DNA of 64,000 nucleotides from Neorhizobium galegae (lineage in GTDB: Bacteria; Pseudomonadota; Alphaproteobacteria; Rhizobiales; Rhizobiaceae): positions 372,001-436,000 of the forward strand of contig NZ_CP090096.1 of NCBI RefSeq assembly GCF_021391675.1, written 5' to 3'. The position numbers and the translations under genes were made by a program. A model generated the notes under the pieces. It searched no databases. It was not told the origin of the DNA and was given only the letters and a program-made list of their open reading frames with translations. Positions 35,886-45,130 of this stretch are shown piece after piece. Within the stretch, counting starts at the first letter, position 1, and every line of letters begins with the position of its first letter.

Positions 35886-37159
35886 CCTCGAAACGTGTAG
35901 TCGGCGATCGATTGCGGTTTCATCTCGATCGAGAAACCGGGCCGTACCGGCGGCATATAGGCCGCGTTCTCGATGATGCAGGGCTCGACGAAATGCTCGT
36001 GCAGATGGTCGACATATTCGATCACCCGGCCCTCCTTGGTGCCGGATACGGCGATGTAGTCGATCATCGACAGATGCTGGACATATTCGCACAGGCCGAC
36101 GCCGCCGGCATGCGGCCAGACGGGCAGGTTATATTTGGCGGCGACCAGCAGCACCGCCAGCACCTCGTTCAGCCCGCCCATGCGGCATGAATCGATCTGC
36201 ACGATGTCGATCGCGCCTTCGGCGATGAACTGCTTGAACATGATGCGGTTCTGGCACATCTCGCCGGTCGCGACCTTTACCGGGTGGATGCCCTCCCGGA
36301 TCTTTCGATGCCCGGCAATGTCGTCGGGGCTGGTCGGCTCTTCGATGAAGAAGGGTTTCGCAAAGGCGAGTTTGTTGACCCAGTCGATCGCCTGGCCGAC
36401 TTCCCAGACCTGGTTGGCATCGATCATCAGGAAGCGGTCGGGGCCGATCACCTCGCGGGCGATGGTGAGCCGCCGGATATCGTCGTCGAGATCGCGTCCG
36501 ACCTTCATCTTCACATGGTTGAAACCTGCGTCGACCGCCTCTTTACACAGCCGGCGCAGCTTCTCTTCCGGATAACCGAGCCAGCCGGCCGACGTCGTAT
36601 AGCAGGCGTAACCCTCGCGCTTCAGCACCTCGATGCGCTCCGCCTTGCCCACTTCCGCCCGTTTCAGGATTGCCAGCGCATCCTCGCGCGACAGCACGTC
36701 GGTCAGATAGCGATAGTCGACGATGTCGGCGATCTCTTCCGCCGACATCTCCGCAACCAGCTGCCAGACCGGCTTGCCTCGCTGCTTGGCCAGCAGATCC
36801 CAGAAGGCGTTGACGACCGCGCCGGTGGCGAGGTGGATGGCGCCCTTGTCGGGACCGATCCAGCGCAACTGGCTGTCGCTGGTCAGATGCCGCCAGAATT
36901 TTCCGGGCGCCGTGGCGAAGGTTTCGAGTTCCTGTCCGACCACCAGATGCCGCATCGCCTTGATCGCCATGCAGCAGATGTCGTTGCCCCGCCCGATCGT
37001 GAAGGTCAGGCCGTGGCCGGCAAGATCTCCGCTATCGGTATCGAGGATGACATAGGCCGCCGAATAATCCGGGTCCGGGTTCATCGCGTCGGAGCCGTCG
37101 AGGCTCTGCGATGTGGGAAAACGAAGATCGAAGACGCGGAGATCGGTGATGCGGGTCAT
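35882..37159 (-). CDS. L-fuconate dehydratase (enolase superfamily)
   Basis: A 425-residue enzyme that dehydrates L-fuconate to 2-keto-3-deoxy-L-fuconate. The N-terminal capping domain contains the family segment TSQSLDGSDAMNPDPDYSAA, characteristic of fuconate dehydratases. In the barrel the KMKVG motif supplies the Lys pair, MIDANQVW and FFIEEPTSPDD and TGEMCQNR supply metal ligands, and WPHAGGVGLCEYVQH carries the catalytic His. Last gene of the minus-strand sugar operon; the SDR gene ends 17 nt before it starts. Confidence 0.93.
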   Translation of the reverse strand: MTRITDLRVFDLRFPTSQSLDGSDAMNPDPDYSAAYVILDTDSGDLAGHGLTFTIGRGNDICCMAIKAMRHLVVGQELETFATAPGKFWRHLTSDSQLRWIGPDKGAIHLATGAVVNAFWDLLAKQRGKPVWQLVAEMSAEEIADIVDYRYLTDVLSREDALAILKRAEVGKAERIEVLKREGYACYTTSAGWLGYPEEKLRRLCKEAVDAGFNHVKMKVGRDLDDDIRRLTIAREVIGPDRFLMIDANQVWEVGQAIDWVNKLAFAKPFFIEEPTSPDDIAGHRKIREGIHPVKVATGEMCQNRIMFKQFIAEGAIDIVQIDSCRMGGLNEVLAVLLVAAKYNLPVWPHAGGVGLCEYVQHLSMIDYIAVSGTKEGRVIEYVDHLHEHFVEPCIIENAAYMPPVRPGFSIEMKPQSIADYTFRG

Positions 37160-37176
37160 GGTTCTCTCGTATTGCC

Positions 37177-37911
37177 TCAGATGGTCCAGCCGCCGTCGAT
37201 GGCGTAAGCCTGGCCTGACGTATAGGTGGCGCCGGCGAGGTAGAGGGCGAGCTCGGCGATTTCTTCAGGGGTGCCGAGCCGGCCCATCGGCTGGCGGGCG
37301 ATGAAGGCGGCGCGGGCCTCGTCGTAATTGCCCTGGGCCCGCATGCGGTCCTGCAGCGAAGGGCTTTCCACCGTGCCCGGGCAGATGGCGTTGCAGCGTA
37401 TGCCGTCCGTCACATAATCGGCGGCGACGGATTTTGTGAGCCCGATCACGGCCGCCTTGGTGACGCCATAGGCGAAGCGGTTCGGCACGCCCTTGATGCT
37501 GGAAGCGACGGACGACATGTTGATGATCGCGCCATCCTTCTTCGCAAGCATGCCCGGCAGCACCGCCCGGATGGTGCGGATCATCGCCCTGACGTTGAGG
37601 TCGAGCGCGAAGTCGAAGTCGCTGTCCTTCATCTCGAGGATCGAGCCCCCATGGACGAAGCCGGCGCAGTTGAAGAGGATGTCGACCGTGCCGATGCGCT
37701 CGACACAGGCGACGATGGCCGCGTTATCAAGCACGTCGAGCCTTGCGGTTCTCAGGTTGTCCAGTTTCGGCAACGCAGCCAGCAAGCTTTCGTTGATATC
37801 GGTCGCATGGACGGTCGCGCCGGCTTCTGCAAAGGCGAGCGCCGCCGCCCGGCCGATACCCTGGCCTGCGGCGGTCACGAATGCGGTTTTCCCATCAAGT
37901 CTGATCGTCAT
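37177..37911 (-). CDS. SDR oxidoreductase, probable 2-keto-3-deoxy-L-fuconate dehydrogenase
   Basis: A 244-residue short-chain dehydrogenase. The cofactor motif is TAAGQGIG (13-20), Asp38 in HATDIN favours NAD, NCAG is at 81-84, and the catalytic Ser (134) and Tyr148-x-x-x-Lys152 (YGVTK) are present. The C-terminus ends YTSGQAYAIDGGWTI. In the non-phosphorylating L-fucose pathway such an enzyme oxidises 2-keto-3-deoxy-L-fuconate, and its position next to the dehydratase gene supports this assignment. Start 37911 follows CGAGGACAA. Confidence 0.88.
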   Translation of the reverse strand: MTIRLDGKTAFVTAAGQGIGRAAALAFAEAGATVHATDINESLLAALPKLDNLRTARLDVLDNAAIVACVERIGTVDILFNCAGFVHGGSILEMKDSDFDFALDLNVRAMIRTIRAVLPGMLAKKDGAIINMSSVASSIKGVPNRFAYGVTKAAVIGLTKSVAADYVTDGIRCNAICPGTVESPSLQDRMRAQGNYDEARAAFIARQPMGRLGTPEEIAELALYLAGATYTSGQAYAIDGGWTI

Positions 37912-37961
37912 GTCTTGTCCTCGAATTATCTGGCCGGCCGTCAGTCTGATTGAGGAAATCC

Positions 37962-38294
37962 TCAATCCAGATGAAAGACCTCTTCCATCATCGCCCACCA
38001 CTCGCCTTCCTTGCGGCTGTCGAGCGGCTTCTGGCAAGGGATGGTGAGAGACCACCATTCCTGATTCTTAGGGTCGGCGGCTATTTTCGCCATGTCGGCT
38101 TCGAAATCGCTGCCATGATATTCCCAGGTTCCGAACAGCAGGTTTTCCGGCTCGCGCAGGAAGATCGTGTAGTTCCTGATGTTGGCGCGGCTGATGAGGG
38201 CAAGCACGTCCGGCCAGACGGCGGCGTGCAGGCGCTTGTATTCCGCGATCATCTGCGGCTCGATGCCGATCACCATGCCCATTCGCTGCATCAT
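37962..38294 (-). CDS. L-rhamnose/L-fucose mutarotase family protein
   Basis: A 110-residue ferredoxin-like protein with the mutarotase signature: MGMVIGIEPQMIAEYKRLHAAVWPDVLALI, IRNYTIFLREPENLLFGTWEY and the acidic-Trp end WWSLTIPCQKPL. It interconverts the anomers of a 6-deoxyhexose so the dehydrogenase receives the right form. Here L-fucose is more likely than rhamnose because of the fuconate dehydratase in the operon. Two adjacent ATG codons (38294, 38291) are possible starts. Confidence 0.9.
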   Translation of the reverse strand: MMQRMGMVIGIEPQMIAEYKRLHAAVWPDVLALISRANIRNYTIFLREPENLLFGTWEYHGSDFEADMAKIAADPKNQEWWSLTIPCQKPLDSRKEGEWWAMMEEVFHLD

Positions 38295-38302
38295 CGCCTC
38301 CT

Positions 38303-39310
38303 CTAGACTTCCACCAGCGCCTTGACGACGCCGGCCGCGGGATCGGTCAGCCCCGGAAAGCGTTCCGGCACTTCCGACAGCATCATTCTATGGGTGACCA
38401 GGGCTGCGGGGATCTTGCCCTCGCGCATGGCCTGCATCACCCGCTCGAAATCCACCGTCGTCGCGTTGCGGCTGCCGAGCAGCGTCGTCTCGCGCTTGTG
38501 GAATTCCGGATCGGAAAAGGTGATGTCGCTCGAAACGATCGAGACGAGCACGTAGGTGCCGCCATGGGCGACGAAACCGAACCCGCGTTCGATCGCTTTC
38601 GGATTGCCGGTCGCATCGAAGACGGCTTCGAAGAAGTCACCACCGGTCAGGCCTGAGAGCTGCCCGTGGTCGTCCGGACCAAGTTGAACCGTGGAGGCGA
38701 TGCCAAGCTGTTGGCGGGCGAAGTCCAGCCGGTCGCCACGGCCGTCGAGAAGCGTCACCGCTCCGCCCTCAAGTTTCGCGAAGATCGCGACCGCCAGCCC
38801 GATCGGACCGGCGCCGGTGACCAGAACGCTCTGTCCCGGCTCGATCCTGGCGCGGGCAACCGCATGGGCGCCGATCGCCAGAAATTCCACCATCGCCGCC
38901 TGGTCGAGCGAAAGCCCATCGGCCTTCAGCACGAATGCTCCTGGCAGGCTCAGATATTCGGTCATGCCGCCGTCTCGATGCACGCCGAGGACGCCGAGGT
39001 TGCGGCAGCAATTGGTCCGGCCCTTGAGGCAGGCATGGCAGCGGCCGCAGGAGATGTAGGGCATGATCGAGACGGTATCGCCGGCCTCAAGCGCACTGCC
39101 GGCTGGTGCTTCCTCGACCGTGCCGGCGAGCTCGTGACCCATGACGCGCGGATAGGAGAGATAGGGCTGGTTGCCGGTGAAGATATGCAGGTCGGTGCCG
39201 CAGACGCCGATGCGTCGCAGCTTCACCAGCACTTCGCCTTCGCCGCGAAGAGGCCTGGGACGGTCGATGGCGCTGAGTTTGCCTGGTTCGTCGCAGATGA
39301 TAGTCAGCAT
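38303..39310 (-). CDS. Zinc-dependent alcohol dehydrogenase family protein
   Basis: A 335-residue medium-chain dehydrogenase. Catalytic zinc ligands Cys37, His59 and Glu60 are in GVCGTDLH and VMGHELAG. The structural zinc Cys are 88, 91, 94 and 102 (SCGRCHACLKGRTNCC). The Rossmann motif is VTGAGPIGLAVAI. Within this operon it could oxidise L-fucose, a galactose-type sugar or a later alcohol intermediate. It lies 4 nt after the lactonase-like gene and 8 nt before the mutarotase gene. GGAG lies upstream of ATG 39310. Confidence 0.9.
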   Translation of the reverse strand: MLTIICDEPGKLSAIDRPRPLRGEGEVLVKLRRIGVCGTDLHIFTGNQPYLSYPRVMGHELAGTVEEAPAGSALEAGDTVSIMPYISCGRCHACLKGRTNCCRNLGVLGVHRDGGMTEYLSLPGAFVLKADGLSLDQAAMVEFLAIGAHAVARARIEPGQSVLVTGAGPIGLAVAIFAKLEGGAVTLLDGRGDRLDFARQQLGIASTVQLGPDDHGQLSGLTGGDFFEAVFDATGNPKAIERGFGFVAHGGTYVLVSIVSSDITFSDPEFHKRETTLLGSRNATTVDFERVMQAMREGKIPAALVTHRMMLSEVPERFPGLTDPAAGVVKALVEV

Positions 39311-39314
39311 ATTC

Positions 39315-40133
39315 TTACGCTCCGAGTCGATAGAAACGCTGGGCATTGCCGCCGAAGACCTCGCCATGAGCGTCGGCGGGCACGATATCGAGACATTGAT
39401 CCAGCCAGGCTTGGTAATCCCCGGCAAGCCTCAGCACCGGCCAGTCGCTGCCCCAGATGACCCGCCCGGGGCCGAACAGGTCGAAAATGGTTTCGGCATA
39501 AGGCCGCACCGCCTGGGGCTTCTGGTCGCCCGCCTCGGTCAGCAGGCCGGAAAGCTTGCAGTGAACGTTCGGCAGTTCGGCAAGCACTTTCATGCGCGCA
39601 TACCAGTCGATGAAACGGCCTTCAGAGATTGGCGGCTTGGCGCCGTGGTCGATCACGATCGGCAGACCAGGGTGTCGCCGGGCGAAACCGAGCAGCGGTT
39701 CGAGATGGCGCGGCAGTACCAGCGCGTCGAAGACCAGATGATGTTCGAGCATGGCGGCCACGGCTGCATCGAGCGCCGGATCGCCGATCCAGTGGTCGTC
39801 GCCGATATCCTGCAGCATCGGCCGGAGCCCTTTGAGCTTCGGATGCCGGGCCAGCCGGGCTATGGCAGCCGGCGCGCCGGGCGCTTTCATGTCGGTCCAG
39901 CCGACCACGCCGAGGATGAAAGGGGTGCTGTCGGCGAGATCGAGCATGAAGGCGGTGTCCGCCTCGTTCTCCATGGTCTGCACCAGCACCGTGCCGTCGA
40001 TGCCGGTGGCCTCGAGAAGCGGGCGCATATCGTCGGGCAGGAAGTCCCGGTGAATTGCCTGAAGCTCGGCCGGCGGCCATTGGCCGGTCCGGTCCGCGAT
40101 CCGCCAGAAATGCTGATGCGCGTCGATCCGCAT
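39315..40133 (-). CDS. Amidohydrolase-family lactonase (L-fucono-lactonase type)
   Basis: A 272-residue TIM-barrel hydrolase: metal site start MRIDAHQHFWR, then LGVVGWTDM, LKGLRPMLQDIGD with its WIGDP extension, PIVIDHGAKP and the terminal VIWGSDWPVL with the catalytic Asp. This matches the COG3618 lactonase group that opens L-fucono-1,5-lactone or L-rhamnono-lactone. Its place directly after the aldo/keto reductase gene (3-nt gap) fits the second step of L-fucose oxidation. Confidence 0.9.
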   Translation of the reverse strand: MRIDAHQHFWRIADRTGQWPPAELQAIHRDFLPDDMRPLLEATGIDGTVLVQTMENEADTAFMLDLADSTPFILGVVGWTDMKAPGAPAAIARLARHPKLKGLRPMLQDIGDDHWIGDPALDAAVAAMLEHHLVFDALVLPRHLEPLLGFARRHPGLPIVIDHGAKPPISEGRFIDWYARMKVLAELPNVHCKLSGLLTEAGDQKPQAVRPYAETIFDLFGPGRVIWGSDWPVLRLAGDYQAWLDQCLDIVPADAHGEVFGGNAQRFYRLGA

Positions 40134-40136
40134 GGT

Positions 40137-41150
40137 TCAGCCCTCCTGACCGGGCAGCGGCGCGCCATCGGCGATCAGCCCGCGGGCTTTCAGGCGGGAC
40201 CAGAAGGAGGCGGGGATTTCCTCTCCGAACCAGTCGACATTCGACTTGATCTGTTCGGCGGTGCGTGCGCCGGAGACGACCGTCACCACCGCCGGATGGG
40301 CCAGCGGAAACTGCAATGCCGCCGCCTGCAGGCTGACGCCCTCTTCCTCGCAGGCCGCGCGCAACACCTCGACGCGGGCGAGGATATCGGCCGGCGCATC
40401 CGCATAGTTGAATTTGCGGTTGCCGGCGAGCAGGCCGGAATTGAACGGCCCGGCCACCACGATGCCGACGCCTTGGCTGGCGCAGTCGTCCATGAACGAG
40501 AGGCTCTGCTGTTCGAGCAGCGTGTACCGGCCGGCGAGCATGGCGACGTCGATATCGAAGACCTGCATCGCGTCGCGGATGATCTCCCACTCGTTGACGC
40601 CGAGGCCGACCGCTTTAGTAAGTCCTTCCTCACGCAGCTTCTTCAGCGCGCGAAAACCGCCGCCGGCGGTCAGCTGGTACCAGTAGTGCTGGTGCTTGTC
40701 GCCATGGGTCATGCTGCCGATATCGTGGATGTAGAGAATATCGGGTTTGAGGATGCCGAGCCGCTGCTGGCTTGCCTCGAAGGACCACATGATGCCGTCA
40801 TAGCTGTAGTCGAAGACCGGCCGGAAAGGCAGCGGCTCGACATATCCGTCTTCCTGCGAGCCGACCGTCTCGTCCGGCTGCATGAGCCGGCCGACCTTGG
40901 TGCTGAGCACGAAGTCGCCGCGCGGCAGGTCCGTCAGCATGGTGCCGAGCCGCCGCTCGGAGCGCGTGTATCCATAGAAGGGCGCCGTATCGTAATAACG
41001 GATGCCGGCCTCCCAGGCGGCGCCAAAGGCGCCGGCCGATTCCTCGTAAGAGGTCTTGTGGTAGAGACTGCCCATCTGCGCGCAGCCGAGCCCCATCTGG
41101 GTCACTTCGACGGAGGCGTGGGGCAGCTTGCGGCGCTCGGTGACATTCAT
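40137..41150 (-). CDS. Aldo/keto reductase, probable L-fucose dehydrogenase
   Basis: A 337-residue AKR of the D-threo-aldose 1-dehydrogenase (L-fucose/galactose dehydrogenase) type: GLGCAQMGSLYHKTSYEE, the catalytic stretch IRYYDTAPFYGYTRSERRLG, STKVGRL with the conserved Lys, PDILYIHDI, and VVSGARTAEQIKSNV near the NADP pocket. It would oxidise the sugar at C1 to the lactone used by the next gene product. It starts inside the extended reading frame created by the frameshift in the upstream binding-protein gene. Confidence 0.9.
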   Translation of the reverse strand: MNVTERRKLPHASVEVTQMGLGCAQMGSLYHKTSYEESAGAFGAAWEAGIRYYDTAPFYGYTRSERRLGTMLTDLPRGDFVLSTKVGRLMQPDETVGSQEDGYVEPLPFRPVFDYSYDGIMWSFEASQQRLGILKPDILYIHDIGSMTHGDKHQHYWYQLTAGGGFRALKKLREEGLTKAVGLGVNEWEIIRDAMQVFDIDVAMLAGRYTLLEQQSLSFMDDCASQGVGIVVAGPFNSGLLAGNRKFNYADAPADILARVEVLRAACEEEGVSLQAAALQFPLAHPAVVTVVSGARTAEQIKSNVDWFGEEIPASFWSRLKARGLIADGAPLPGQEG

Positions 41151-41225
41151 GAGATCGTCCGAAGTCCTTTGGGAATAGGATCACGGACGCGCATCATTCG
41201 CGATGCGCGCCCGCTGGGGGTAAGG

Positions 41226-42151
41226 TTAGTAGAGAACGTTCTTGGCTTCCGGCTTGTCGATATTGTCCTTGGTGACGACGACGACACCGGTATCGACAAA
41301 CTTTTCGACCTTCTCCTTGTTGATCGACTGGAGCACGGTCTTGACGCCGAGTTCCCCTGCACCGCGATGGCGGAAAGCGTTCCGTCCTTGACGAATTCCT
41401 GCAGGTCCTGGTTTCCGTCAAACCCGATCGCGACCACCTTGCCGGCCTTGCCGGACTGTTTCAGCGCCCGGCCCATGCCGATCGCCGTCGGCTCGTTGGC
41501 GCCGAAAATGCCCTTGAGGTCGGAATTGGCGGCCAGCACGTCGGTCGTCTGGTTGAGCGCCGTCGCCATCTGGGACTGCGAGTAGAACGGCCCGACGATC
41601 GTCAGCTTCGAGTTCGCCTTGATGTAGTCGGTAAAGCCGCCGACGCGGCCGATTTCGGAGCCGGCACCCGCCACGTAGGACATCACGGCGATCTTGCCTT
41701 CCTTGCCCACCTTGTCGATCAGCGCCTTGGCGGCCAGTTCACCGGCCTTCTTGTTATCGGTGGCGAGGAACGACTGGTAGTACTGCTCGGATCCCTTGGC
41801 GAGCAGCGAGTCGACGATGATGACCGGGATGCGGGCTTCCCAAGCCTTCTTCACGGCCGGAACCAGGGCGTCCGGATCGGACGGGGCGAGCACGATGCCG
41901 GAAACCTTGCGGTTGACGGCGTTCTCGACCATGTTGACCTGGTCGGCGATCGCGGATTCCGCAGCCGGTCCCTGGAAGGTCATGGTGTTGCTGCCCCCGC
42001 CGGCCTTCATGGCGGCATCGGCTCCCTTCTGGACATTCTGCCAGAAGGTGGAATTGACGGTCTTCACGATGACGGCGATTTCGCCGGCCTGAGCCGAGAA
42101 CGCGGTGAGTGCGATCACGGATGTCAGCAGTGCGGCAGCAAGCTTTTTCAT
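41226..42151 (-). pseudogene. Ribose-type sugar-binding protein gene, frameshifted near its 3' end
   Basis: The first ~265 codons encode a normal type 1 periplasmic sugar-binding protein: signal peptide MKKLAAALLTSVIALTAFSAQA, IAVIVKTVNSTFWQNVQKGA, IVLAPSDPDALVPAVKKAW and GIFGANEPTAIGMGRALKQSGKAG. After AIAVQG (bases 41351-41362) the frame shifts to an Arg/Ser-rich tail that runs to 41147. In another frame the expected end is intact (VKTVLQSINKEKVEKF, TKDNIDKPEAKNVLY, stop at 41226-41228). Family spacing suggests about 16 nt are missing, although adding one G also restores the frame. The rest of the transporter is intact and the ribosome-binding site (AGGAGGAAG) is strong, so this is either a recent mutation or a sequence error. 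The product as read would lack the C-terminal lobe strand. Confidence 0.82.
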
Positions 42152-42248
42152 GTCTTCCTCCTCTTTTCGTTGGCCTGAAACGGCCGGTTTTTTAGAGAGC
42201 TCCTCACTCCCATGACGTCTCGCGGGTAAAGGTCCGCGTGCCCTTATC

Positions 42249-43277
42249 TCAGCGGCGGTTGCGCAACTGGTCGATCCATACGGTGACCAGGATGACGAGG
42301 CCGATGATGATCTGCTGCGTGAAGGCGGAGACGCCGTTCATGTTGAGGCCGTTGCGAAGGATGCCGATCACGAAGGCGCCGATCGCGGTCCCGGAAATCG
42401 TGCCGACCCCGCCGATCAGCGAGGTACCGCCGATGACGGCGCTGGCGATTGCATCCAGTTCGTACATCACGCCCTCGTTCGGCTGGGCGGTGACGAGGCG
42501 CGACATCAGCACGCAGCCGGTCAGGCCGGCCAGCGTGCCGGAGAGAACATAGGTGAAGCTGACGATGCGGGCGACGTTGACGCCCGAAAGCCGCGCCGCG
42601 TCGGCGTTCGAGCCGACCGCATAGATATGCCGGCCGAGCACCGAGCGGTTGAGCATGTAGGAGACGGCAATCGCGATCGCGATCATCAGGATGACCGGGT
42701 AGGGGATGCCTGGGAAAACGATGGTCGGGAAACCGTCGTCGCCGATGTTGACCACCCGGAAGAGCGAGCCGTTGCCGAGCTCGCCGAAGGATTCGCCGAG
42801 CCCCGAGACGGCCCGTGCGCCGGTGATCTGCAGCGCCACGCCGCGGGCGATCATCATCATGCCGAGCGTGGCGATGAACGGCGGCAGCTTCATCTTGGTG
42901 ACGAGGATGCCGTTGATGAAACCGCAGGCCGAGCCGGTGAGAATGCCGCAGATCATGCCGAGCCAGACGGGCGTTCCGAAATCCTTGACCGCCAGCGCCG
43001 CGACCACCCCGGACAGCGCCAGGACCGAGCCGACCGACAGGTCGATGCCGCCGGTGATGATGACGCAGGTGGCGCCGATGCCGAGAAAGGCGATCGAGGT
43101 CACCTGCAGCGCCACCGTCATGCCGTTGTCGATGGTGAAGAAGGCGCTGCTGGTCGCCGAGAAGACGCCGATCAGCACGAACAGGCTGCCGAGCGCGGCG
43201 AATTTCTGGATGATATCCTTCTGGCGGTCGCTGAACGTGCCGCTCTTCTGTTTTGCAACTTCGATAATTTCAGCCAT
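42249..43277 (-). CDS. Ribose-type ABC transporter permease
   Basis: A 342-residue inner-membrane permease of the RbsC/BPD_transp_2 family with about ten helices. Signatures are TGGIDLSVGSVLALSG in the middle of the N-terminal half, PPFIATLGMMMIARG, the coupling region VGSNADAARLSGVNV and GGTSLIGGVGTISGTAIGA. It forms the membrane channel of the sugar importer with the ATPase gene 9 nt upstream. The ATG is preceded by GAGGGC. Confidence 0.93.
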   Translation of the reverse strand: MAEIIEVAKQKSGTFSDRQKDIIQKFAALGSLFVLIGVFSATSSAFFTIDNGMTVALQVTSIAFLGIGATCVIITGGIDLSVGSVLALSGVVAALAVKDFGTPVWLGMICGILTGSACGFINGILVTKMKLPPFIATLGMMMIARGVALQITGARAVSGLGESFGELGNGSLFRVVNIGDDGFPTIVFPGIPYPVILMIAIAIAVSYMLNRSVLGRHIYAVGSNADAARLSGVNVARIVSFTYVLSGTLAGLTGCVLMSRLVTAQPNEGVMYELDAIASAVIGGTSLIGGVGTISGTAIGAFVIGILRNGLNMNGVSAFTQQIIIGLVILVTVWIDQLRNRR

Positions 43278-43286
43278 GTTATGCCC

Positions 43287-44885
43287 TCATCCTGCCGACC
43301 GAGCGTAGCCGGAGGCGTATCGCATGATCTCTTCCTGGTCGGTTTTCGCAGTCTCCAGCACGCCGGTGATGCGGCCCTGGTGGAAGACGGCGACGCGGTC
43401 GGTCATGCCGAGAATTTCCGGAAGCTCGGAACTGATCAGCACGACGCCGATGCCGTTTGCCGCAAGCTCGTCCATGATCCGGTAGATCGCCAGCTTGGCG
43501 CCGACGTCGATGCCGCGGGTCGGCTCGTCGAAGAACAGCATCTTCGACTTGCGGAACAGCCACTTGCCGATGATGATCTTCTGCTGGTTGCCGCCCGAGA
43601 GAAGGCGAACCGGCTGCTTGATCGAGGGCGTGCGGATGTTCAGGAGATCGACGTATTCCTTCGTCGCCCGCGCATGCCTGGCGAAGTCGATCAGCCCGAA
43701 GCGGTTCGAGACCGCCTCCATGTTGGCGAGCGTCATGTTGGCGTCGACCGGCATCTTGACTGCCAGCCCCTGCGCTTTGCGGTCCTCGGACAGATAGGCG
43801 ATGCCGGCGGCGATCGCGTCGCGCGGCGAGCTGATGGCGAGTGTTTGGCCGTGCAGGGTGACCGTGCCGGTATCGAGCGGATCGGCGCCGAAGATGGCGC
43901 GGGCGACTTCCGTGCGGCCGGCGCCCATCAGGCCGGCAAAGCCGAGAATCTCGCCGCGGCGCAGCGTGAAGGAAATGTCGCGGAAGACGCCGGCGCGCGA
44001 AAGGCCTTGCGCGGAGAAGATGATCTCGTCGCTCGGGACGGACGTGCGGTCCGGAAACTTCTCCTCCAGCGACCGCCCGACCATTTTCGAGACGATCGCA
44101 TCGATGCTGGTGGCGGCAAAATCGTCGGTGGAGATGTAGCGGCCGTCGCGCAGCACCGTGACGCGGTCGACGATCTCGGACATTTCGTCGAGCCTATGCG
44201 AGATGTAGACGATGCCGACGCCCGACGCCTTCAGGTCGCGGATGACCTTGAACAGCAGCCGCGTCTCCTGCTCGGTCAGCGACGACGTCGGTTCGTCCAT
44301 GATCAGCACTTCGGCGTCGAGCGACAGGGCCTTGGCGATCTCGACCATCTGGCACTGGGCGACGGACAATCCCCGCACCGGACGATCCGGATTGATGTCG
44401 ACGCCGAGCCGGTCGAGGCAGCGCTTGGCGTCGGCCCGCAGCTTCTTGCGGTCGACCAGAAAGCTTCCTCCGAGGAAACCACGGCGCGGCTCGCGGGCGA
44501 GATAGATGTTTTCCGCGACCGTCAGGTGCGGCACGAGATTGAGTTCCTGGTGGATGATGGCGATGCCGGCGGCTTCCGATTCCCGCGTCGAGGAAAAATG
44601 CCGTTCCTCGCCCTTGTAGGTGATCGTGCCTGAACTCGGCTGGTAGACGCCGCTGACGATCTTCATCAGCGTCGATTTCCCCGCGCCGTTTTCGCCGCAG
44701 ACGGCATGGACCTCGCCGCGGCGGAGGTCGAAATGGACGTTGGCAAGCGCTTTGACGCCCGGGAAGTCCTTGCTGATATTGTCGAGGCGGAGCAGCGGCT
44801 CGGTGGCCGCAACCGACGTGACGCGGCCCGGCAGCATGGCGGCGCCATGCATGGTCTGCCCAAGCTCGGCCGGACGGTTTTCCAC
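43287..44885 (-). CDS. Ribose-type ABC transporter ATP-binding protein (two ATPase domains)
   Basis: A 532-residue RbsA-like protein. The first ATPase domain has Walker A GENGAGKST (64-72), signature LSVAQCQMVEIAKAL and Walker B VLIMDEPTSSL. The second has the usual degenerate P-loop GLMGAGRTEVARA, signature LSGGNQQKIIIGKWL and LFFDEPTRGIDVG. It powers the sugar importer. The GTG at 44885 is preferred because GGGGAGG lies six bases upstream; an earlier GTG at 44915 has none. First gene of the minus-strand sugar operon and divergent from the FadR-type regulator. Confidence 0.93.
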   Translation of the reverse strand: MENRPAELGQTMHGAAMLPGRVTSVAATEPLLRLDNISKDFPGVKALANVHFDLRRGEVHAVCGENGAGKSTLMKIVSGVYQPSSGTITYKGEERHFSSTRESEAAGIAIIHQELNLVPHLTVAENIYLAREPRRGFLGGSFLVDRKKLRADAKRCLDRLGVDINPDRPVRGLSVAQCQMVEIAKALSLDAEVLIMDEPTSSLTEQETRLLFKVIRDLKASGVGIVYISHRLDEMSEIVDRVTVLRDGRYISTDDFAATSIDAIVSKMVGRSLEEKFPDRTSVPSDEIIFSAQGLSRAGVFRDISFTLRRGEILGFAGLMGAGRTEVARAIFGADPLDTGTVTLHGQTLAISSPRDAIAAGIAYLSEDRKAQGLAVKMPVDANMTLANMEAVSNRFGLIDFARHARATKEYVDLLNIRTPSIKQPVRLLSGGNQQKIIIGKWLFRKSKMLFFDEPTRGIDVGAKLAIYRIMDELAANGIGVVLISSELPEILGMTDRVAVFHQGRITGVLETAKTDQEEIMRYASGYARSAG

Positions 44886-44969
44886 ATTTGCCTCCCCGGG
44901 GCCGGTCAGGCCCACTTGCCGGCGGCTCCTCCCTCCGGCGTTGATAATGGGTAAACCTGAGGGCGGAAG

Positions 44970-44980
44970 TGGTCAAGCCA
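44970..44980. promoter_or_regulatory. Candidate FadR-type operator, copy 1
   Basis: TGGTCAAGCCA, 85 nt before the ABC ATPase start. It fits TGGTNNNGCCA, close to the TNGTNNNACNA form bound by FadR-subfamily GntR regulators, and the same pattern recurs at 45100. Confidence 0.45.
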
Positions 44981-45099
44981 ATTTTTTCAGAACCCGGCCG
45001 CAGACCCATCACGGCAAAAGGAAGAAGGGCGGAAACGATTAAAGTCGTTAAAAATCAACGACAGAAATTTCATTGTTGCTCTCCTCACGCCTCCTGATA

Positions 45100-45110
45100 T
45101 GGTAAGGCCA
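45100..45110. promoter_or_regulatory. Candidate FadR-type operator, copy 2
   Basis: TGGTAAGGCCA, 20 nt before the regulator's start codon. It shares TGGTNNNGCCA with copy 1, so the regulator probably controls both divergent units and itself. Confidence 0.45.
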
Positions 45111-45130
45111 CATTGTCAGGGCGGCGAATT

